Shown: positions 27,033 through 36,422 of the stretch, piece after piece | Position numbering within the stretch: position 1 is the first letter of the stretch | Layout: every line of letters starts with the position of its first letter | Source of the DNA: Streptomyces sp. TLI_053 | Lineage (GTDB): Bacteria; Actinomycetota; Actinomycetes; Streptomycetales; Streptomycetaceae | Length of the DNA: 64,000 nucleotides | NCBI RefSeq assembly: GCF_900105395.1 | Contig: NZ_LT629775.1 | Span: 3,432,001-3,496,000, forward strand | Direction of reading: 5' to 3' | The notes under the pieces: model-generated | What the model was told of the DNA's origin: nothing | Database searches by the model: none | Seen by the model: the letters and a program-made list of their open reading frames with translations, nothing else | Position numbers and translations under genes: made by a program

Positions 27033-27712
27033 CGGACTCTCCTCCCCTCGGCGGTCCGGTGGCCGGTCAGGCCGATGGGCCGCGAGCATGCTCGATCGCG
27101 TGCTGGTTCCGGACCGGCGGAACCCCCGCCGGTCTGTGCCGTGTCTGGCCGTACCCGGTGCCGGGCCGTGCCATGCGGTGCCGGGTACCCGGTCGGTACC
27201 CGTCCCGCGTCGTTGGTCCCCGGGCGTTCTCGCGCCCGGAGGCCCCCGCCTCCCCGTTGCCCGGTCGGGCCCGACGGTCCGACCGCACTCCGCCGCCGGC
27301 CCCGGAACCGGTGCCCCGTCCTGCCCCGGCGACGGCCGGACCGAGGCCCGTTCCGCACCCCGTCCGGCGGCGCCGTCACCGGTGCCGGGTCGGGTCCCGG
27401 TCCGCCCCGTCCGGGGCGGTGACGCCCGGGCGCAGGGCCCCCGGGGTCAACGCCGGACACCGGTCACAGGTCACGCCCGCCGGGCGTCCGAGGCCCGCCC
27501 GGTGCGCCGCGACCGCGCGCTGCCCGCCGGGGCCGCCGATCCGTGGTCCCGGCCCGGCCGCACGGTCCGCCGGGTGGGCGGTCGCGGGCGGCCGCCGCCG
27601 GAGGCGGCCCCGGGCCGCGGCCAGGATACGGTGCGGGGGTCGCGGCGCCGCCACCGGCAACCCCGGGCGGAGCCGACGCGACCGCTGTGACCAGCAGAGA
27701 CCGAGGAGTTGT
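27033..27712. other. Divergent intergenic region (680 bp) without a supported gene
   Basis: Very GC-rich sequence between the debranching-like gene and the divergent hydrolase gene. It contains GTACCCGG at 27151-27158 and its inverse CCGGGTAC at 27181-27188, with repeated GGTGCCGGG units nearby. Several open frames cross it but overlap each other and lack ribosome sites. Promoters for both genes must lie here; none is clear. Confidence 0.5.
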
Positions 27713-29029
27713 ATGTCGACCGCCAGCCGGCTGCCCGGGATTGCCTTCACCGACCACGTCTTCCAGGTGCCGCTCGACCACGCCGCCCCGCAGGGCGAGC
27801 AGATCGAGGTGTACGCCCGCGAGGTGGTGGCCTCGGGCCGGACCGGGGACACCGACCTGCCCTGGCTGCTCTTCCTCCAGGGCGGACCGGGGGGCAAGGC
27901 CGGCCGGCCGCTCGGCCGGGACGGCTGGCTGGAGCGCGCGCTCGACGACCACCGGGTGCTCCTGCTCGACCAGCGCGGCACCGGGCGGTCCACGCCCGCG
28001 ACCCGGCAGACGCTGGCCCGGCGGGGCGGGGCCAAGGAACAGGCCGAGTACCTGGCGCACTTCCGCGCCGACTCGATCGTGCGGGACGCCGAACTGATCC
28101 GCCGCCGGCTGCTCGGCGGGGACCGCCGCTGGAGCGTGCTCGGTCAGAGCTTCGGCGGCTTCTGCACCCTCACCTACCTCTCGATCGCTCCCGAGGGACT
28201 GGACCGGGCTTTCGTCACCGGCGGCCTGGCCGGTCTGCGCAGCTCCGCCGCCGACGTCTACCGGGCCGCGTACCCGCGGGTCGTCGGCAAGAACGAGGAC
28301 CACTACGCGCGGTTCCCGCAGGACGTCGACGCGGTGCGGCGGATCGCCGGGCACCTCGCCGGGACCCCGGCCACCCTGCCCGACGGCGGGCTGCTCACTG
28401 TCGAGGCGTTCCAGGCCCTCGGGATGCTGCTCGGCACCGGCAGCGGCTCCGGCACCCTCCACTACCTGCTCGAGGAGGCCTGGGTGGAGGGTGTGGAAGG
28501 CCCCGAGCTCTCCGACACCTTCCTCGCCGGCGTCCAGGCGCAGCTGTCCTTCGCCCAGGGCCCGCTCTACGCCGTCCTGCACGAGTCGATCTACGGCCAG
28601 CGATCGGTGGACCCGGCCGGGACCGCCTGGGCGGCCGAGCGGGTGCGCGCGGAGTTCCCGGAGTTCGACGCCCGCGCCGCGCTGGAGTCGGGTGCGCCGG
28701 TGCTGTTCACCGGGGAGATGATCTACCCCTGGCTGTTCGACACCGACCCGGCGCTGCGCCCGCTGAAGGAGACCGCCGAACTGCTCGCCGCCCGCACCGA
28801 CTGGCCGGACCTGTACGACCCGGCCGTGCTCGCCGCCAACGAGGTGCCGGTGTTCGCGGCGGTGTACCACGACGACATGTACGTCGACACCGCCGACTCG
28901 CTGGAGACCGCGCGAGCCGTGCGGGGGGTGCGGACCTGGATCACCAACGAGTGGGAGCACGACGGCCTCCGGGTCAGCGGGGGCAAGGTACTGGACCGGC
29001 TGATCGCGATGGCACGCGGCGAGGTGTAG
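27713..29029 (+). CDS. Alpha/beta hydrolase, proline iminopeptidase-like (S33 family)
   Basis: A 438-residue cytoplasmic alpha/beta hydrolase. The S33 features are LFLQGGPGGK (oxyanion region), the DQRGTGRSTP block, and the nucleophile elbow GQSFGGF. The likely acid is in YHDDMYVD and the likely histidine in EWEHDGLR. Length and motifs fit prolyl aminopeptidases that release N-terminal proline. The ATG at 27713 is preceded by GAGGAG. It stands alone, convergent with the DUF4192 gene across a strong terminator. Confidence 0.92.
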   Translation: MSTASRLPGIAFTDHVFQVPLDHAAPQGEQIEVYAREVVASGRTGDTDLPWLLFLQGGPGGKAGRPLGRDGWLERALDDHRVLLLDQRGTGRSTPATRQTLARRGGAKEQAEYLAHFRADSIVRDAELIRRRLLGGDRRWSVLGQSFGGFCTLTYLSIAPEGLDRAFVTGGLAGLRSSAADVYRAAYPRVVGKNEDHYARFPQDVDAVRRIAGHLAGTPATLPDGGLLTVEAFQALGMLLGTGSGSGTLHYLLEEAWVEGVEGPELSDTFLAGVQAQLSFAQGPLYAVLHESIYGQRSVDPAGTAWAAERVRAEFPEFDARAALESGAPVLFTGEMIYPWLFDTDPALRPLKETAELLAARTDWPDLYDPAVLAANEVPVFAAVYHDDMYVDTADSLETARAVRGVRTWITNEWEHDGLRVSGGKVLDRLIAMARGEV

Positions 29030-29052
29030 CGCGCCCGCACCCCGGGCCGCCC

Positions 29053-29118
29053 GGCGGTTCCCCGGCCGGCCGTCGGGCCGACGGTCGGGGCGGCCGGCCG
29101 GACGGCCGGGGAACCGCC
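29053..29118. terminator. Bidirectional terminator between hydrolase and DUF4192 genes
   Basis: GGCGGTTCCCCGGCCG (29053-29068) and its exact complement (29103-29118) enclose an inner CCGTCGG/CCGACGG hairpin, giving a long branched stem. Confidence 0.85.
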
Positions 29119-29186
29119 CCGGCGCCGGGCCGGTGGTGCGGCGGCGGGGGCGGCGTTCGACCGCCCAGGCCGGGCCGCCCCGGAGG

Positions 29187-30731
29187 TCATCGCGCACGGT
29201 GCTGCCCCCGCTGCGCTGCGCCCGTGCCCCGGCGCCCGGGGACCCCGGGCAGGACGGCCGCCGCCCCGCGCGCCGGACCGGGGACCCGTGCCCGGCAGAG
29301 CTCGCCCCGCCCGACACCGTCCGGTCCGGCCGGGCTGCCGGGCGGCTCCGCCCGGTCGGCGGTGTCGGAAGCGGGGGCGGCGGACCCCGGCGGGGTCTCG
29401 ACGGGCGGCGAGCCCGCCACCGGGCGACCGCGCCGCCGTCGGCCCCGGCGGGCCTTCCCCCGCGCCGGAGCTCCCGCCGCCGCGCCCCCGGGCCCGGGCT
29501 CCGCACCGTCTCCGCCCGCCCGGTCGGGTCCGGGAGCGGAACCGGGCGCACCACCGAGGTCCGGCCCGGGGGACGACTCCGGAGCCTCCTCCGCGGCCTC
29601 GGCCTCCGCCCGCTCCCGCTCGGTGCGGCGGTGGCGCTCCTCCTCGATGCTCGCCAGCAGCACCTCCGGCGCGAACCCGCCGTTCATCGACTCGTAGAGC
29701 AACTGCGCGAGCAGGTAGCCGGGGGCCCGGCGGAGCGTGTGGCCGAGCACCACCCGCGCGGTCGCGGCGTCCCCCGCGACCCACGACACCCAGGCCAGCA
29801 GGGTGAGCGGCGGGGCGGCGAGACGCTCGTGGGGCGCGACGCAGCGGGTGGCCAGGAAGGCCCACAGCCGCCGGGCGGCCGCGAGCTCGGCCGGCCGGGC
29901 GTACTCGGCGGCGCGGTCCCGCAGGACCCGGTCCTGCAGCGCCAGCAGCAACCGGGCCGCCCGGTCGTCGTCGAGCGAGGCCGCCCCGGCCACGAACTCG
30001 GCGACGGCCGCGTCGACCAGCCGGGCGCCCTCCCGCCGGTCGAGCGGCCGCCGCCCGCCCGGAGCGGCTCCCGGTCCGGCCCCGGCCCGGGCCAGCGCCG
30101 CCCGCGCGGACTCCGCCCCGGGCGGGCCGATCGGGGCCAGCCCGGCCAGGATCTCCTTGCGACTGCCGCGCGGCGCCAGACCGGCGACGGTCGCCGCGAC
30201 CGCGACCGGGCCGGGCCCGGGCTCGCGCCGGACCGGGTGTCCCCCCGGCGCGCAGCAGCCCTCCCGGGTGCAGAGGTAGGACCACCAGCGGCCCCCCGAG
30301 ACGCAGAGCGACTCCTTGACCCGCACGCCGCGGCTCTCGAAGGACTGCCGCAAGCGCTCGGCGAGCGGCCTCAGCCGCTCCGCCACCGGCGGGCCGTGCT
30401 CCCGGCCCGGCCCCCGCACGGCCGGGTCCTGGCAGAGGTAGAGGAGCACCTGGACCGGCCGCTGGTCCTGCCGCTCGGAGAGCCGGACCATGAGGGCGGC
30501 CGTCTCCTCAGCGGCGGACGGCCACTCGGCCGCGGACTCGGGGATGTCCAGCCGGATCACCCCGCCCTGGTGCAGGCCGGGCGGCTGCAGCCCGACGGCG
30601 ACGATGCTGTCGTCCGGGAAGAAGCCGAGGAGGTAGGGCAGCGCCTCGGCCATGTCGGCCGGGCCCCGCATGGTGAGCGAACGGCCACCGGGGCCCTCGC
30701 CGAAGGGAAGCGCGATGTGTGCGTCGGTCAT
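29187..30731 (-). CDS. DUF4192 family protein
   Basis: A 514-residue protein. The N-terminal part (MRGPADMAEALPYLLGFFP, DDSIVAVGL) is characteristic of the actinobacterial DUF4192 family. Residues about 150-165 hold a Cys-containing segment (YLCTREGCCAPGGHPV) seen in that family. The last 110 residues are low-complexity (Pro/Gly/Ala, with KARRGRRRRGRP). Function is unknown. The ATG at 30731 is chosen because family similarity begins there; no clear ribosome site is visible. It is divergent from the recQ-like gene, with DnaA-box-like sequences between them. Confidence 0.85.
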   Translation of the reverse strand: MTDAHIALPFGEGPGGRSLTMRGPADMAEALPYLLGFFPDDSIVAVGLQPPGLHQGGVIRLDIPESAAEWPSAAEETAALMVRLSERQDQRPVQVLLYLCQDPAVRGPGREHGPPVAERLRPLAERLRQSFESRGVRVKESLCVSGGRWWSYLCTREGCCAPGGHPVRREPGPGPVAVAATVAGLAPRGSRKEILAGLAPIGPPGAESARAALARAGAGPGAAPGGRRPLDRREGARLVDAAVAEFVAGAASLDDDRAARLLLALQDRVLRDRAAEYARPAELAAARRLWAFLATRCVAPHERLAAPPLTLLAWVSWVAGDAATARVVLGHTLRRAPGYLLAQLLYESMNGGFAPEVLLASIEEERHRRTERERAEAEAAEEAPESSPGPDLGGAPGSAPGPDRAGGDGAEPGPGGAAAGAPARGKARRGRRRRGRPVAGSPPVETPPGSAAPASDTADRAEPPGSPAGPDGVGRGELCRARVPGPARGAAAVLPGVPGRRGTGAAQRGQHRAR

Positions 30732-30783
30732 GGCCCGAAGGCTGTCCCAATTTCCCGGGACCCTCGGAAAATTCTTCGGAATC

Positions 30784-30809
30784 TGTGGATAAACCCGGCC
30801 TGTGAATAA
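30784..30809. promoter_or_regulatory. Two tandem DnaA-box-like 9-mers
   Basis: TGTGGATAA (30784-30792, exact complement of the classic DnaA box TTATCCACA) and TGTGAATAA (30801-30809, one mismatch) lie 17 bp apart in the same orientation, in an unusually AT-rich patch between the DUF4192 and recQ-like genes. It is not an origin; DnaA control of either gene is a possibility only. Confidence 0.4.
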
Positions 30810-30953
30810 CTCCTCCCTCGTTCGGCGTACGGCCGCGCCACTCGCCCGAGGGAAAAATGACGGCCGTTCAGCAGAAGAACGGATGAAATACCTCCGGACT
30901 TCGCCCGCTCCTCGCCCATCGCCGTTCGCCCGCTGTCGGTCCCTCGGGGTTTC

Positions 30954-33161
30954 ATGGACGCCATGGAGCAGCCGAAGACCCACACCACCGCCACCACCGC
31001 CGACCGGGCCGAGGTCCGGGCCCGGGCCGAGGCCGTCCTGCGCGAGCTGGCCGGCCCCGGCGCGACCCTGCGCGAGGACCAGTGGACGGCCATCGAGGCC
31101 CTGGTGGTCGACCACCGCCGGGCCCTGGTGGTGCAGCGCACCGGCTGGGGCAAGTCCGCCGTCTACTTCATCGCCACCTCCCTGCTGCGTGCCCGGGGCG
31201 CCGGACCGACGGTGATCGTCTCGCCGCTGCTCGCCCTGATGCGCAACCAGGTCGACTCGGCCGCCAGGGCCGGCATCCACGCCCGCACCATCAACTCCGC
31301 CAACACCGACGAGTGGGACGCCGTCCAGGCCGAGGTCGCCGCCGGGGCCGTCGACGTCCTGCTGGTCAGCCCCGAGCGGCTGAACAACCCCGACTTCCGC
31401 GACCACGTGCTGCCCAAGCTCGCCGCCTCCACCGGCCTGCTGGTGGTCGACGAGGCCCACTGCATCTCCGACTGGGGCCACGACTTCCGGCCCGACTACC
31501 GCCGGCTGCGCACCATGCTCGCCGAGCTCACCCCCGGAGTCCCGGTACTGGCCACCACCGCCACGGCCAACGCCCGGGTCACGGCCGACGTCGCCGAGCA
31601 GCTCGGCACCGGCGCCGGCGACGAGCACGCCCTGGTGCTGCGCGGCCCGCTCGACCGCGAGAGCCTCACCCTCGGTGTGCTGACCCTGCCCGATCCGGCG
31701 CACCGGCTGGCCTGGCTCGCCGACCACCTCGACCGGCTGCCCGGCTCCGGCATCGTCTACACCCTCACGGTCGCCGCCGCCGACGAGGTGACGGCCTTCC
31801 TGCGCGAGCGGGGCTTCGCGGTGGCCTCCTACTCGGGCCGCACCGAGGACGCCGAGCGCCGCACCGCCGAGGCCGACCTGCTGGCCAACCGGGTCAAGGC
31901 GCTGGTCGCCACCTCCGCCCTCGGCATGGGCTTCGACAAGCCCGACCTCGGCTTCGTGGTCCACCTCGGCTCGCCCAGCTCCCCGATCGCCTACTACCAG
32001 CAGGTCGGCCGGGCCGGGCGCGGCGTCGACCGGGCGGAGGTGCTGCTGCTGCCCGGCCGCGAGGACGAGGCGATCTGGCGCTACTTCGCCTCGCTGGCCT
32101 TCCCGCCCGAGGAGCAGGTCCGCCGCACCATCGACGCGCTGGCCGAGGCCGGCCGGCCGCTCTCCACCGCCGCGCTGGAGCCCCGGGTGGACCTCCGCCG
32201 CGCCCGGCTGGAGACCATGCTCAAGGTGCTCGACGTGGACGGCGCCGTCCGCCGGGTCAAGGGCGGCTGGACGGCCACCGGCCGGAGCTGGGAGTACGAC
32301 AGCGCCCGCTACGCCAAGGTGGCCGCCTCCCGGGAGGCCGAGCAGCGGGCGATGCGCGAGTACGCGACCGGCGGCGGCTGCCGGATGGAGTTCCTGCGCC
32401 GCCAGCTGGACGACGAGGAGGCCGTGCCGTGCGGGCGGTGCGACAACTGCGCCGGGCCGCTGCACGGGCCCGAGGTCTCGGCCCAGGCGCTGGAGTCGGC
32501 CCGGGCCGCGCTGGGCCGCCCCGGCGTCGGTTTCGAGCCGCGGCGGCTCTGGCCCACCGGCATGGACGCCCTGGGCGTCCCGCTCAAGGGCCGTATCCCG
32601 GCCGGGGAGCAGGCCGAGTCGGGCCGGGCACTCGGCCGGCTCTCGGACATCGGCTGGGGCAACCGGCTGCGGTCCCTGCTCGCCGACCAGGCCCCGGACG
32701 GGCCGGTCCCCGGTGAGGCGGTGGACGCGCTGGTCACCGTGCTGGCCGACTGGGCGCGCGGGCCGGGCGGCTGGGCCGGCCCGGAGGCGGCCGACGGCGG
32801 CCGGCTGGACCGGCCGGTCGGTGTGGTCACCATGGCCTCCTCCTCCAGGCCCCAGCTCGTCGGCAGCCTCGGCGCCAGGATCGCCGAGATCGGGCGGATG
32901 CCGTTGCTCGGGCGGATCGAGTACGCGACCGGCCAACCGCCGCACGGCTCGCGCAGCAACAGCGCCCAGCGGCTGAACTCGGTGGCCGGCGCGCTCACCC
33001 TGCCGCCGGAGCTGGCCGCGGCACTGGCGGCCGCCGGCGGACCGGTACTGCTGGTGGACGACCTGGTCGACTCCGGGTGGACGGTCACCGTGGCCGCCCG
33101 GTTGCTGCGCCGGGCCGGGGCGAGCGCCGTGCTGCCGCTCGTCCTGGCGGTCCAGGGCTGA
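30954..33161 (+). CDS. RecQ-type ATP-dependent DNA helicase with C-terminal phosphoribosyltransferase-like domain
   Basis: A 735-residue protein. Helicase motifs: Q-motif region REDQ (40-43), Walker A QRTGWGKSA (61-69), DEAH box VVDEAHCISDWG (165-176), motif V ALGMGFDKPDLG, and motif VI YYQQVGRAGRG. A zinc-binding subdomain follows (CRMEFL then CGRCDNC). The C-terminal about 130 residues contain VLLVDDLVDSGWT, the ribose-phosphate-binding signature of type I phosphoribosyltransferases, as in ComFC-like proteins. RecQ unwinds DNA in recombination and repair; the role of the fused domain is unknown. The WH/HRDC parts are shortened or absent. ATG 30954 or 30963; no good ribosome site is seen. 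It stands alone. Confidence 0.92.
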   Translation: MDAMEQPKTHTTATTADRAEVRARAEAVLRELAGPGATLREDQWTAIEALVVDHRRALVVQRTGWGKSAVYFIATSLLRARGAGPTVIVSPLLALMRNQVDSAARAGIHARTINSANTDEWDAVQAEVAAGAVDVLLVSPERLNNPDFRDHVLPKLAASTGLLVVDEAHCISDWGHDFRPDYRRLRTMLAELTPGVPVLATTATANARVTADVAEQLGTGAGDEHALVLRGPLDRESLTLGVLTLPDPAHRLAWLADHLDRLPGSGIVYTLTVAAADEVTAFLRERGFAVASYSGRTEDAERRTAEADLLANRVKALVATSALGMGFDKPDLGFVVHLGSPSSPIAYYQQVGRAGRGVDRAEVLLLPGREDEAIWRYFASLAFPPEEQVRRTIDALAEAGRPLSTAALEPRVDLRRARLETMLKVLDVDGAVRRVKGGWTATGRSWEYDSARYAKVAASREAEQRAMREYATGGGCRMEFLRRQLDDEEAVPCGRCDNCAGPLHGPEVSAQALESARAALGRPGVGFEPRRLWPTGMDALGVPLKGRIPAGEQAESGRALGRLSDIGWGNRLRSLLADQAPDGPVPGEAVDALVTVLADWARGPGGWAGPEAADGGRLDRPVGVVTMASSSRPQLVGSLGARIAEIGRMPLLGRIEYATGQPPHGSRSNSAQRLNSVAGALTLPPELAAALAAAGGPVLLVDDLVDSGWTVTVAARLLRRAGASAVLPLVLAVQG

Positions 33162-33601
33162 CGGAGGGCGCCGACGCGGCGCTCCCGGCTCCGTACCTGC
33201 TCCACCCCGGGTCCGGTGCCGGGAGCGGAGCAGCCGGCGAGCGGGGTACGGCGGGAGGCCGGGAACAGCACGGGAACGGACCGGCGGCGGCGCCGAAAGC
33301 GGCGATCGACCGGACGGACCAACGGGAGACGATCACGGGAAAGGAGGAACGAAGGTGTCGGACCTGCTTCGGAGTGCGCTGCGACACGGCCGGATCGCGG
33401 CCCGGAGGCGTCCTGGCCGGTTTCGCGCGACCGTGGAATATATCCGGCAGAACGTTGGCTTTCGGGCGGCGTTCATCATTTCATCATTGCCGCTCCACCC
33501 CTCCTACCCTGAGAATTGGACCGTACCCGGAGCCCAGTCCCATGGACGGTGCCTTCGGCGTACGCATGCACCCGCGCGCCCGTGGGTCGGGAAGGAGGAT
33601 C
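33162..33601. other. Intergenic region (440 bp) with a strong unused ribosome site
   Basis: It contains GGAAAGGAGGAACGAAG followed by GTG at 33355. That frame stays open into the next gene but has poor third-position GC and no recognisable similarity. An AT-richer patch at 33420-33530 (GGAATATATCC, CATCATTTCATCATT) probably carries the promoter of the gene at 33602. Confidence 0.45.
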
Positions 33602-34318
33602 GTGATCAGCGGCATCGACCGAGGTCAGTATCCCCTCGCCCGGAGCTCGTCGCCCAGACGGATGCTCGACCTGGAGACCTGGGCGGACTCGGGGATCCCG
33701 CTGCTCCGCGAGCCCCGCGACTTCGTGCTGGAGCTGCACCAGCGGCACCTGCCGCCGCCGGGCACGGTCGTGGTCGCCGTCCTGGACCCCGAGCACCGGG
33801 TGACCGCCTCGGCCTCCTTCGCCCCCTGGCCGCACGATGCGGACGGCTGGCAGCACCGCAACGCGATCCTCGCCCACCTGCGCCAGGTCACCCCGCACGA
33901 CCTGCGCCTGCCCAGCCCGGCCCGGACGGCCGTACTGCTGCGCTGCCGGGAGGGCGCGGCCGGCTGGACGGAGCAGGACGGCGCGTGGATGTGGGCCCTG
34001 CGGGACGCCGCCACCCTGCACGGGCTGCGCTGCGGAGCGTACGTGGCGCTGACCCCCGCCGGCTGGCAGATCCTCGGGGACGGACGGAGCGGCCGCAATC
34101 CGCACGCGGGTTCGTGGACGGAAGGTCCGGTCCACACGGTGACCGAGCTGCCACCGCGCACCGCGCTGGAGGGATCGCACGGCCAGCGGCCCCTGCGGCC
34201 GGCGACCGAACGGCCGCAGCGCGGCGAACGGCCCCAGCGGTCCCGCCAGGGCGACCGCCCGTGGACGCCCGCCCGGGTCACGGCGATCGAGCCGGCCCGG
34301 CGCACCGGCACCCGCTGA
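33602..34318 (+). CDS. Conserved hypothetical protein
   Basis: A 238-residue protein with GTG start, GGAAGGAGG about 6 nt upstream. Residues 20-165 look like a single folded domain with FVLELHQRHLPPPGTVVVAV, QHRNAILAHLRQVTPHDLRL and MWALRDAATLHGLRCG. The C-terminal about 65 residues are basic and proline/arginine-rich (repeated ERPQR), likely disordered. No catalytic motif is recognised; the fold and family were not identified. The gene is probably monocistronic, with a hairpin terminator downstream. Confidence 0.75.
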   Translation: MISGIDRGQYPLARSSSPRRMLDLETWADSGIPLLREPRDFVLELHQRHLPPPGTVVVAVLDPEHRVTASASFAPWPHDADGWQHRNAILAHLRQVTPHDLRLPSPARTAVLLRCREGAAGWTEQDGAWMWALRDAATLHGLRCGAYVALTPAGWQILGDGRSGRNPHAGSWTEGPVHTVTELPPRTALEGSHGQRPLRPATERPQRGERPQRSRQGDRPWTPARVTAIEPARRTGTR

Positions 34319-34693
34319 CCGGACGGCCACCCGTCCGCGGTCCGTGACGGCGGACGCCGGTCCGGTACGCACCGGATGCGGCGCCGCCGCCGGCCGGTCG
34401 AGCGGCCCGGCACCCCTTGCCCTTCCGCACGCCTTACCGCACCGCCCTCCCGCACCGCCCTTCCGCGGCAGCCCCGGGGCGCCAGGGCCCCGGGGACTGC
34501 AGGTCCTGCGGTCCCCGGTCCCGGACATGCCGAAGCCCGGCACCCACGGGGCGCCGGGCCGGGACGGAACGGACGGGGAGGAGGGCACGGCACAGGGCCG
34601 GGCAGAGCCGCCGGCAGAGCGGTCGACCGGGCCGGAAGACCGGAGCCGCGAGGGCCTAGGGGCCCCCGCGGGTCGCGGATCCGGGCGCGGGCG
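34319..34693. other. Intergenic region between two convergent hypothetical genes (375 bp)
   Basis: Contains a C-rich stretch and two hairpins, 34472-34495 and 34535-34559. No gene is supported. Confidence 0.6.
34472..34495. terminator. Hairpin terminator
   Basis: CCCCGGGGC pairs with GCCCCGGGG across a 6-nt loop between convergent genes. A second hairpin, GCCCGGC/GCCGGGC (34535-34559), follows. Confidence 0.65.
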
Positions 34694-35404
34694 TCAGGCG
34701 GGCAGAACGCGCGGTCCGGGTGCGCCGGCGACGGCGAGCGCCGTACCGGCGACCGCCGGGTCGGTGCCGCCGCAGACCACCAGCAGTTCCTCCGCGTACC
34801 GCAGTGCCTTGGCGTACGCCGACGCGGCACGTGCGGCCGAACCGCCGTTGACGACCAGTACGACCACCGGTCGGCGGACCGGGCGGGTCAGCTCCGCGTC
34901 GGCGTAGAAGACGTCGCCGCCCTCGGTGAGTTGCGCCCAGTAGCGCTCCTCGCCGAAGGAGAGTTCGTGCTGCTGCCACGGGTGCGCCGCACCGACGGTC
35001 AGCACCAGGACGGCGCCGGGCTCACGGCCGGCGTCCAGCAGCAGGTCGACGGTCTCGTCGGCGCGGTCCAGCGCCGCCGCCCTGCTGGCGGGGACGTGCC
35101 GTACCTCGACCGGCGCCGGTTGCGGCGCGGGTCGAGGACCGGGCTTGGGGATCGGGCTCGGCCGCGGCGACGGCCCCGGACGGTCCGCACGCGCGCTCGT
35201 CGAACGCGGCCGCGCCGCCCGCGGCGGTGCGGGGCGGGGCCCCGGCACCTGGACCGGCGCGGGGCCGGCGGCCGACGGTACGACGGGGGTCGCGCCGCCG
35301 GTGGACGGCGCGTGGAGGGCTTGTGCGTCCGACTCGCGGGGACTGGGAACGCCGGGGCCCGGGAGGCTCTCGTTGATCTCCGGCTCCTCGGGGAAGACAG
35401 GCAT
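34694..35404 (-). CDS. Conserved hypothetical protein with Pro-rich N-terminal half
   Basis: A 236-residue protein. The first about 100 residues are rich in proline, alanine and arginine (PGPSPRPSPIPKPGPRP) and probably disordered. The second half appears folded (ADETVDLLLDAGREPGAVLV, WQQHELSFGEERYWAQL, RPVVVLVVNGG). The start MPVFPEEPE at 35404 is the likely one; an open frame continues 17 codons upstream. No known family was recognised. It lies downstream of rnhB on the same strand, about 100 bp away. Confidence 0.65.
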   Translation of the reverse strand: MPVFPEEPEINESLPGPGVPSPRESDAQALHAPSTGGATPVVPSAAGPAPVQVPGPRPAPPRAARPRSTSARADRPGPSPRPSPIPKPGPRPAPQPAPVEVRHVPASRAAALDRADETVDLLLDAGREPGAVLVLTVGAAHPWQQHELSFGEERYWAQLTEGGDVFYADAELTRPVRRPVVVLVVNGGSAARAASAYAKALRYAEELLVVCGGTDPAVAGTALAVAGAPGPRVLPA

Positions 35405-35504
35405 ACCCGGATATCTATCAAATGCCGGTCGAACGCGCACGGGCGCCCCACCCATTGGGCACCTCGATCCCTACGGTCCGCGGTCGAAATATCCAGACGT
35501 AGCG

Positions 35505-36215
35505 TCAGAAACCGAGCGCGAGCTGCTCCCCGGCGGACTCCGCGGAGACCGTCCCGGCGGGGCCGGGCACCGTCCGGGTCCGCTTCAGATGGCGCCACTC
35601 GGGCAGCGCGTCCAGATAGGACCAGGAGAGGCGGTGGTGCTCGGTCGGCCCGAGCTCCTCCAGTGCGGCCCGGTGGACCGGGGAGGGGTAACCGGCGTTG
35701 TCGGCGAAGGCGTACTCGGGGTGCTCCTCGCCGAGTTCGGCCATCATGCCGTCGCGGTGGACCTTGGCGAGCACGGAGGCGGCGGCCACGCAGATGCACG
35801 ACTGGTCGCCCTTGATCACCGTGCGCACCTGCCAGGGGCCGCCGAGGTAGTCGTGCTTGCCGTCCAGGATCACCGCGTCCGGCTCCACCGGCAGTGCCTC
35901 CAGCGCGCGCACGGCGGCCAGTCGCAGCGCGGCCGTCATCCCGAGCTCGTCGCACTCCGCGGCGGAGGCGTGACCGAGGGCGTAGGCGGAAACCCAGTCG
36001 GCGAGGACGGGTGCGAGCGCCTCACGGCGGAGCTGGGTGAGCAGCTTGGAATCGGTCAGCCCCTCGGGAGGCCGGCGCAGGCCGGTGACGGCCGCGCCCA
36101 CGGTGACCGGACCGGCCCAGGCACCACGCCCGACCTCGTCGAGGCCGACCACGATCTTGGCGCCGGACCGGCGCAACGAGCGCTCGACGGAGTGCGTCGG
36201 CGGGACGATGGGCAT
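35505..36215 (-). CDS. rnhB: Ribonuclease HII
   Basis: A 236-residue RNase HII, which cuts the RNA strand of RNA/DNA hybrids and single embedded ribonucleotides. The four acidic metal ligands are visible: Asp26-Glu27 in [13 protein letters not shown], Asp118 in ILDGKHD and Asp155 in KVHRD. The glycine-rich GRG loop that recognises the 2'-OH is intact. The length is usual for streptomycetes, with a short Ser/Ala/Glu-rich C-terminal tail. Its position agrees with the conserved gene order around lexA-hrdB. Confidence 0.96.
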   Translation of the reverse strand: MPIVPPTHSVERSLRRSGAKIVVGLDEVGRGAWAGPVTVGAAVTGLRRPPEGLTDSKLLTQLRREALAPVLADWVSAYALGHASAAECDELGMTAALRLAAVRALEALPVEPDAVILDGKHDYLGGPWQVRTVIKGDQSCICVAAASVLAKVHRDGMMAELGEEHPEYAFADNAGYPSPVHRAALEELGPTEHHRLSWSYLDALPEWRHLKRTRTVPGPAGTVSAESAGEQLALGF

Positions 36216-36261
36216 GAGGGGGGTCCGTTCAGCTGGTCGGCCTCCAGCCTAAGCCACCCGC

Positions 36262-36365
36262 CCACACCCCCGCCCCGGGCCCGGGCCCGACCCCACTCCC
36301 GCCCCGGGGCCCGGTCCCCACCCCGTCCCCACCCCGTCCCGAGCCCGAGCCCGAGCCCGACCGAG
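36262..36365. repeat. Low-complexity C/G repeat tract
   Basis: Between the TetR gene's stop and the rnhB start the + strand is almost pure C/G with CCCCGGGCCCGGGCCCG, CCCCACCCCGTC repeats and GAGCCC units repeated three times. It is non-coding. It may act as a terminator for the TetR gene but has no single clean hairpin. Confidence 0.55.
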
Positions 36366-36422
36366 CACCCCACCCGGGCCGCGCCGGAGGCCCGCCCCCG
36401 GGCCCGGGAGCGGGCCGTCCCC

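Noticed and set aside
24729..27422. Long open frame (about 900 codons) on the + strand opposite the debranching-like gene
   Set aside because: It is antisense to a gene with family features and ribosome site; long antisense frames are common in DNA this GC-rich. The same holds for frames at 8628-10310, 39087-41216, 41359-44250 and 45377-48508.
30784..30809. Origin of replication
   Set aside because: Only two DnaA-like boxes, and no dnaA/dnaN genes or box cluster nearby.
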